From Desulfuromonadales bacterium (GTDB taxonomy: Bacteria > Desulfobacterota > Desulfuromonadia > Geobacterales > Pseudopelobacteraceae), in NCBI GenBank assembly GCA_013349405.1, contig DUZS01000032.1, positions 1 to 38,887 of the forward strand: DNA of 38,887 nucleotides, written 5' to 3'. The notes under the pieces were generated by a model, which was not told the DNA's origin, made no database searches, and saw nothing but the letters and a program-made list of their open reading frames with translations. Shown piece by piece: positions 34,594 through 38,887 of this stretch (position 1 is its first letter; every line of letters begins with the position of its first letter). The position numbers and the translations under genes are program-made.

Positions 34594-36291
34594 ATGCTGA
34601 CAGACAACCCCACAGCGCCCTTGATACTGCTTGTTGAAGACGACAACAGCCACGCCCTGCTGATAAAAGAATCTTTTCTTAATGCGTTGGAAGAGTATCG
34701 GCTGGTGATGGCCGGTACTTTGTGCGATGCACGATCAGCCATAGAACAGCAGAGTCCCGATCTTGTTCTGACAGATTACCGACTGCCTGACGGAGACGGC
34801 TGTGAACTGGTGGCCTATGTGAAAGATATATGCCCGGTGGTTGTGACCACATCTCATGGCAACGAACAGATCGCTGTTGAAGCAATGAAAGCCGGAGCGC
34901 TGGATTACGTGGTTAAAACGTCGGAGGCATTCCTGGCAATGCCGCGCATTGTACAGCGCTCTTTGCGTGAATGGGCGCTGATTCAGGAACATTTACGGGC
35001 AGGCGAGGAACTGCGCAAGAGTGAGGAAAAATTCAGGGCATTATTTGAAAGTGCAAAAGACGGTATTTTTCTGCTCTCTTTGGATGGAGTCATCGTGTCT
35101 CTTAACGAATCTTTTGCCAGGATGCATGGGCACAGCCACGAAGAAATGCTGAAGATGCGGATGGAAGACCTCTACACGCATGAAACCTCCCGCCTGTTAC
35201 CTGAGAGAATGAAGAGACTATTGGCCGAGGAGGCTCTGACATTCGAGGTGGAGCACTATCACAAAAAAGGCTACGTTTTTCCGCTCGAAGTGTCGGCCAG
35301 TCCGATCTCCTTCGGCGGGGAATCTTATTTTTTATGCTTTCATCGTGACATCACCGAACGGAAAAAGGCTGAGAACGCGCTGACATTATCCATCTCTTTG
35401 CTCAATGCCACCCTGGAATCGACGGCGGATGGAATCATCGTTGTGGACACACATGGGATATTTACGAGGTGGAACCAGAAACTCATCGATATGTGGCACA
35501 TCCCTGAAGAGTGTCTGAATACGCAGCGTAGAGTCCCGGTACTTAATCTGATTATCTCTCAAATTGCCCGGCCGGAGGCGTTTATCAGCAAGTTCAAGGA
35601 ATTGTACAAAAAACCTGAAGAATCGAGTTCCGACACGCTCAACCTTACCGACGGCCGCGTTTTCAGATGGTATTCCCAACCACAAAGAATCGGTAATAAC
35701 GTGGTGGGACGCGTCTGGTCCTTCAACGACATCACCAATTATATCCGGGCCAAGGAGGCGCTGGAGGAATCAAACCGCAAGCTCGAAATCCTGAGCATTA
35801 CCGATGGTCTGACCGGAATAGCAAACCGGCGGTATTTCGACGAGGTATTAGTCCTGGAACATGCCAGGCATGCCCGTTCGGACGGTGAATTGTCACTGCT
35901 CATGCTGGACGTCGACCACTTCAAGGAGTTTAATGATCGATATGGTCACGTCAAAGGCGATGAATGTTTGCGTCAGATTGCCAGGGCGATAGCAGACTCT
36001 GCAACCCGGCCAGCCGATTTGCCTGCTCGTTACGGCGGCGATGAATTTGCCTGCATCCTGCCTGAGACAGACCAAAACGGAGCGATTGCAATCGCCGAGA
36101 AGATCCGTTGCGGCGTCATGGATCTTACCATACAAAACCGGGACTCCAATGTATCGGACTATGTTACCGTAAGTATAGGCGTTGTGACAGTTAAGTGTTC
36201 TGGCGATGCTTCCGCTCCGGATATTATCGCCCCGGTGGATGAATTGCTCTACCGTGCAAAATTCTGTGGGCGCAACCGGGTAGAATTTTAG
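34594..36291 (+). CDS. Response regulator with two PAS domains and a GGDEF diguanylate cyclase
   Basis: A 565-aa soluble protein that probably makes c-di-GMP when phosphorylated. The receiver domain (about 8-130) has the acidic pair VEDDN, phospho-acceptor D61 in VLTDYRLPDG and a lysine in VVKTSEAF. Two PAS domains follow (from KFRALFESAKDGIFLLSLDG and from LNATLESTADGIIVVDTHG). The GGDEF domain has DVDHFKEFNDRYGHVKGDEC, the catalytic RYGGDEF (about 481) and an intact product-inhibition I-site RPAD five residues upstream. I start at the ATG at 34594 (MLTDNPTAPL), with GAGAAAGG upstream. It lies between a kinase gene and a relic of another kinase 3' end, so its cognate kinase is probably the upstream one. 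Confidence 0.9.
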   Translation: MLTDNPTAPLILLVEDDNSHALLIKESFLNALEEYRLVMAGTLCDARSAIEQQSPDLVLTDYRLPDGDGCELVAYVKDICPVVVTTSHGNEQIAVEAMKAGALDYVVKTSEAFLAMPRIVQRSLREWALIQEHLRAGEELRKSEEKFRALFESAKDGIFLLSLDGVIVSLNESFARMHGHSHEEMLKMRMEDLYTHETSRLLPERMKRLLAEEALTFEVEHYHKKGYVFPLEVSASPISFGGESYFLCFHRDITERKKAENALTLSISLLNATLESTADGIIVVDTHGIFTRWNQKLIDMWHIPEECLNTQRRVPVLNLIISQIARPEAFISKFKELYKKPEESSSDTLNLTDGRVFRWYSQPQRIGNNVVGRVWSFNDITNYIRAKEALEESNRKLEILSITDGLTGIANRRYFDEVLVLEHARHARSDGELSLLMLDVDHFKEFNDRYGHVKGDECLRQIARAIADSATRPADLPARYGGDEFACILPETDQNGAIAIAEKIRCGVMDLTIQNRDSNVSDYVTVSIGVVTVKCSGDASAPDIIAPVDELLYRAKFCGRNRVEF

Positions 36292-36313
36292 CGGACGACT
36301 GAAATAAACAATC

Positions 36314-36433
36314 AGCGAGGGAAGCGGGGTGGGACTGGCGCTGGTGCAGCGGATCATCGAGGTGCATGGGGGCCGGGTCTGGGTGGAGTCGGAGGGGGAA
36401 GGTACGGGAAGCAGGTTTTGTTTCACAATATAG
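36314..36433 (+). pseudogene. Relic of a histidine kinase 3' end
   Basis: A 39-codon stretch reads [20 protein letters not shown], then [19 protein letters not shown] and a stop. It matches the last ~40 residues of the kinase that ends at 34555 ([18 protein letters not shown]...). No start codon or upstream kinase sequence is present. It begins 22 bp after the GGDEF gene stop, so that gene is flanked by two kinase 3' ends. Confidence 0.8.
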
Positions 36434-36447
36434 GAGGTATAAAACAA

Positions 36448-36654
36448 ATGTCCACATTATCACAACTAACAGTAGAAGTATTAACAGCACGACTAACTAA
36501 AAAGGATGCACTTGAAGAACTTCAGAAAGAGATTGCTGCTGTTGGAGCGCCTTTAAAGGCTGTCGACAATGGAGAAGAAATAATAGAAGAACCTCAAGTA
36601 GATGAATCTCAAAAAAGAGATCACTCCAAAAGTAAAAAAGATGGTTTACCGTAA
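36448..36654 (+). CDS. Small protein with MucR-like N-terminal pattern
   Basis: A 68-aa product with a strong ribosome binding site (AGGAGG 10 bases before the ATG). The N-terminus (MSTLSQLTVEVLTARLTKKD, then ALEELQKEIAAVGAPLKAVD) resembles the helical N-terminal part of MucR/Ros regulators, which are common in this bacterial group. The zinc-finger DNA-binding part is absent; the tail is acidic then Lys-rich (DHSKSKKDGLP). It may be a truncated regulator or a separate small dimerising protein. It lies between the kinase relic and the sigma-54 activator. Confidence 0.5.
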   Translation: MSTLSQLTVEVLTARLTKKDALEELQKEIAAVGAPLKAVDNGEEIIEEPQVDESQKRDHSKSKKDGLP

Positions 36655-36694
36655 AATACTGCTGCTGAATTTTTGCTGCTTGAAGAGAAAGAAC

Positions 36695-38521
36695 ATGTCA
36701 AAAACTCAAATAAAAGCGGACCAGAATGTGTGTGATCCAGTCGATTCTCCTGTGCAGGTGCTCCTGAGGCTCCACGAACTACAACTGCGCCTGGTTGAAC
36801 TGGAGATGCAGAACGAAGAGTTGCGCCACACGCAGGCAGAGAATGAAGCCCGCCTGCGCACACTGGTGCGTACCATTCCCGATCTGGTCTGGCTGAAAGA
36901 CGTGGAGGGTATTTATCTGGCCTGCAACAGAATGTTTGAACGATTTTTCGGTGCCAAAGAAGAGGATATAGTCGGTAACACCGACTATGACTTTGTCGAC
37001 AGTGAACTGGCTGATTTCTTCTGTGAACACGATCGCAACGCGATGGCGGCGGGAGAACCGACCAGTAACGAGGAGTGGATCACCTTTACAGATAACGGTC
37101 AGCGGGCCCTGCTGGAAACGGTCAAGACACCGATGTACGACAGTGGAGGTAAGCTGGTCGGTGTATTGGGGGTAGCCCGTGACATCACCGGGCGCATGCA
37201 GGCGGAAGAAGACCGGCTGAAAATGGCACGTGAATTCCAGCAGACTCAGCTATTTCAGGCAGTTTCCGATGCAATCGTCATGATCGATAAGGAAGGCTGC
37301 CTGGCAAACTTTAATGTGGCGGCGGAAAAAGTCTGTGGGTACACGCTTGACATGATTGGTAGAAAGATAACTGCAATCGGTCCCGGTTTTGGTGATATGT
37401 TACTGGAAGCACTCTCCTGTGGTTTTCCCCGTGAAATACGTCGTTTTGAGATCCGTACCCCTGAAGGCAAAAACTGTATCTTCAGCCTCAGGGCAACTCC
37501 TGTGACCGAACAGGATGGCACAGTCAGCGGTGCGGTAGCGGTCATCCGGGATGAAACCCATCTGGTGGACCTGGAGCGCTCCCTGAAAATTCGTACCCGG
37601 TTTCACGGCATTGTCGGTGCTTCCGCATCAATGCAGCGAGTCTACTCCTTGATTGAATCCCTGGCCGATGTACCGACGACGGCGCTGATCTTGGGAGAAA
37701 GCGGGACCGGCAAAGAGCTGGTCGCCGCAGCGCTGCATTCATCCGGAAAGCGATCTGAAGGACCGTTTATCAAGGTCAACTGCTCAGCATTATCAGAATC
37801 GCTCCTTGAGAGTGAACTGTTCGGTCATGTCCGCGGAGCGTTTACCGGAGCGATTGCCGACAAGGTCGGGCGCTTCAAGAAGGCGGATGGCGGAACGCTT
37901 TTTCTGGACGAGATCGGCGACATCTCGTCCGCCGTCCAGATGCGGCTGTTACGGGTATTACAGGAGAGCGAATTCGAGCGGGTGGGTGAGTCAAGCCCCA
38001 TCAGGGTGAATGTGCGAATCATCGCCGCAACGAACATGAATCTTGAGGAAAAAGTCCGGCAGGGTATGTTTCGGCAGGATCTCTACTATCGCCTCAATGT
38101 AATCCGCCTTGAGTTGCCGCCTCTCAGGGACCGTCTTGACGACCTTCCTCTGCTGGTCACTCACTTCATTAAACGCTACAATGACAAATTCGACCGTGAA
38201 ATTCTGGGTGTATCCGAGAATGTCATGGAAGTGTTCCGTGCCCACGATTGGCCCGGCAATATCCGGGAACTTGAACATGTTATTGAGCGTGCCATCATCC
38301 TCTGCACATCAAATATCATAGCAGTCAATGATCTGCCTGATTCCGTGCTGCATGATTCCCGGCATGTCACCACTGCAACTGCGACAGTAACATACCCGTC
38401 TTCAGAAACCACGCGGCAGCCACTCACCATCGCAGAGGCTCTTGTCAAAGCCGGCGGTAATAAAACCCGTGCGGCAAAACTGCTGGGTATCAGTCGCTGG
38501 ACGTTATATCGGAAACTGTAG
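36695..38521 (+). CDS. Sigma-54-dependent transcriptional activator with two PAS domains
   Basis: A 608-aa enhancer-binding protein. I start at the ATG at 36695 (MSKTQIKADQ), although the frame is open from 36602 inside the upstream small gene. After a short coiled coil (LHELQLRLVELEMQNEELRH) come PAS 1 (RTIPDLVWLKDVEGIYLACN) and PAS 2 (FQAVSDAIVMIDKEGCLANF). The AAA+ domain has Walker A GESGTGKE (about 335-342), the sigma-54 contact loop GAFTGA (about 381-386), Walker B GGTLFLDEIGD (about 402) and the R-finger region. A Fis-type helix-turn-helix (GGNKTRAAKLLGISRWTLYR) ends the protein. There is no receiver domain, so it is not PilR; it probably responds to a ligand or redox signal through PAS. 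The stop codon lies inside the first of two perfect 22-bp palindromes. Confidence 0.93.
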   Translation: MSKTQIKADQNVCDPVDSPVQVLLRLHELQLRLVELEMQNEELRHTQAENEARLRTLVRTIPDLVWLKDVEGIYLACNRMFERFFGAKEEDIVGNTDYDFVDSELADFFCEHDRNAMAAGEPTSNEEWITFTDNGQRALLETVKTPMYDSGGKLVGVLGVARDITGRMQAEEDRLKMAREFQQTQLFQAVSDAIVMIDKEGCLANFNVAAEKVCGYTLDMIGRKITAIGPGFGDMLLEALSCGFPREIRRFEIRTPEGKNCIFSLRATPVTEQDGTVSGAVAVIRDETHLVDLERSLKIRTRFHGIVGASASMQRVYSLIESLADVPTTALILGESGTGKELVAAALHSSGKRSEGPFIKVNCSALSESLLESELFGHVRGAFTGAIADKVGRFKKADGGTLFLDEIGDISSAVQMRLLRVLQESEFERVGESSPIRVNVRIIAATNMNLEEKVRQGMFRQDLYYRLNVIRLELPPLRDRLDDLPLLVTHFIKRYNDKFDREILGVSENVMEVFRAHDWPGNIRELEHVIERAIILCTSNIIAVNDLPDSVLHDSRHVTTATATVTYPSSETTRQPLTIAEALVKAGGNKTRAAKLLGISRWTLYRKL

Positions 38522-38578
38522 CATGCTACAGTTTTGCCGCACACTTGTGACACTTTAAACTGTAGCATGCTACAGTTT
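38513..38578. promoter_or_regulatory. Two copies of a perfect 22-bp palindrome, likely regulator binding sites
   Basis: The half-site AAACTGTAGCA followed directly by its reverse complement occurs at 38513-38534 and again, identical in all 22 bases, at 38557-38578. Start-to-start distance is 44 bp, about four helical turns. The first copy includes the last codons and stop of the sigma-54 activator gene. The identity and phasing suggest an operator pair rather than two terminators; a weak T run follows the first copy only. Confidence 0.7.
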
Positions 38579-38675
38579 CCCGCCATCTCGCAGTAGTTTC
38601 CACAAACCCACCAAACTCAACATAAGCCGGTTTTTATGGGCCCTGGGCTGTTATCCCTCCCCCCTGTTTCAGTAG

Positions 38676-38691
38676 TGGCACAATTGTTGTA
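38676..38691 (+). promoter_or_regulatory. Candidate -24/-12 (sigma-54) promoter
   Basis: TGGCAC, five bases, then TTGTA. The -24 element is perfect and the spacing correct, but the -12 GC is GT, so this is one mismatch off at a key base. It lies about 100-160 bp downstream of the palindrome pair, the usual enhancer distance. The rest of the gene-free stretch 38579-38766 shows nothing else. Confidence 0.3.
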
Positions 38692-38766
38692 CTCATTCTC
38701 TTACAGTTCAGTCCAAAACAAAGCTGCCAGTGGATTTCTCCCCAGTATCTTTCAAAAAAGGGTTCC

Positions 38767-38887
38767 TCACACAAACCTGTGCAAAGTAGTTGGCATGGTT
38801 AGATCGCCCATGCAGTGATACAAGTTGAGAATGAAGTTTTTTGCCGTTCTGAATCCATAGGCCCGGTGACTGATTACCTTGGCCTTG
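38767..38887 (-). CDS. ISL3-family transposase, C-terminal end (partial at window edge)
   Basis: On the minus strand the frame entering from the window edge reads KAKVISHRAYGFRTAKNFIL, then NLYHCMGDLTMPTTLHRFV and a stop at 38769-38767. This is the typical C-terminus of ISL3 (IS204/IS1001/IS1165-type) DDE transposases. Only 40 codons are visible, so whether the element is intact cannot be judged. It marks the edge of a mobile element next to the sigma-54 regulator. Confidence 0.8.
   Translation of the reverse strand, partial: KAKVISHRAYGFRTAKNFILNLYHCMGDLTMPTTLHRFV

Noticed and set aside
35893-36447. 184-codon minus-strand frame opposite the GGDEF domain
   Set aside because: Shadow of the conserved GGDEF domain and the kinase relic.
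38513-38578. Palindrome pair as simple tandem terminators or a short CRISPR-like array
   Set aside because: Only two units, each fully palindromic without a normal loop, and no proper T tract after the second; an operator pair fits better.

Overview
The window looks like a chromosomal segment from a Geobacter/Pelobacter-type member of the Desulfuromonadales/Geobacterales. The basis is gene order and style, not a database search: a pilB-pilT-pilC-pilS type IV pilus operon, a lexA-dinB damage cassette, several PAS sensor kinases, a sigma-54 activator and DUF3820/DUF2721/DUF2723 genes. Base composition is moderate overall, with clearly AT-richer patches around 0.35-1.7 kb and 19.8-20.0 kb. I do not assign a species.

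Layout. (1) 1-1.7 kb is an accessory edge: the last codons of a type I restriction HsdR subunit, a convergent AT-rich gene of unknown function, and a frameshifted gene relic. (2) 1.7-5.2 kb is a minus-strand DNA-damage cassette: lexA, three small genes, a truncated dinB copy and a full dinB (Pol IV). A terminator sits directly in front of lexA. (3) 5.3-13.3 kb is mostly housekeeping: hotdog thioesterase, DUF3820, tRNA-Arg(CCG), DUF2156, a PLP aminotransferase, DUF2721, an M3 oligopeptidase, tRNA-Ala(GGC), an EF-hand-like protein and an exported Tyr/Pro-rich protein. (4) 13.4-27.3 kb is core: clpB, thrC, murJ, ogt, mazG, recG, ribF, a flippase-like membrane protein and a DUF2723 membrane protein. 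The ogt/mazG convergent gap holds a DnaA-box cluster and a 125-bp element with terminal inverted repeats. (5) 27.3-33.0 kb is pilB, pilT, pilC, pilS behind a good sigma-70-like promoter. (6) 33.0-38.9 kb is rearranged: an IS66 remnant stands where pilR would be expected. It is followed by a truncated PAS histidine kinase, a receiver-PAS-PAS-GGDEF protein, a relic of a second kinase 3' end, a small MucR-like ORF and a PAS-PAS-AAA-Fis sigma-54 activator. After the activator come two copies of a perfect 22-bp palindrome, a -24/-12-like site and the end of an ISL3-type transposase.

How the parts may work together. LexA probably controls itself, DinB and the small genes in between; one of these (79 aa) resembles small beta-rich proteins that travel with Y-family polymerases. 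PilB extends and PilT retracts pili through PilC, and PilS senses a membrane signal, but its usual partner PilR is not next to it. The kinase / receiver-diguanylate cyclase / sigma-54 activator cluster could connect c-di-GMP signalling to sigma-54 transcription. The most unusual items are the palindrome pair after the activator, the AbrB-like N-terminus on RecG, the convergent-gap DnaA boxes with the neighbouring 125-bp element, and the scarring around pilS and the kinases. No CRISPR array, rRNA or complete IS element was seen.
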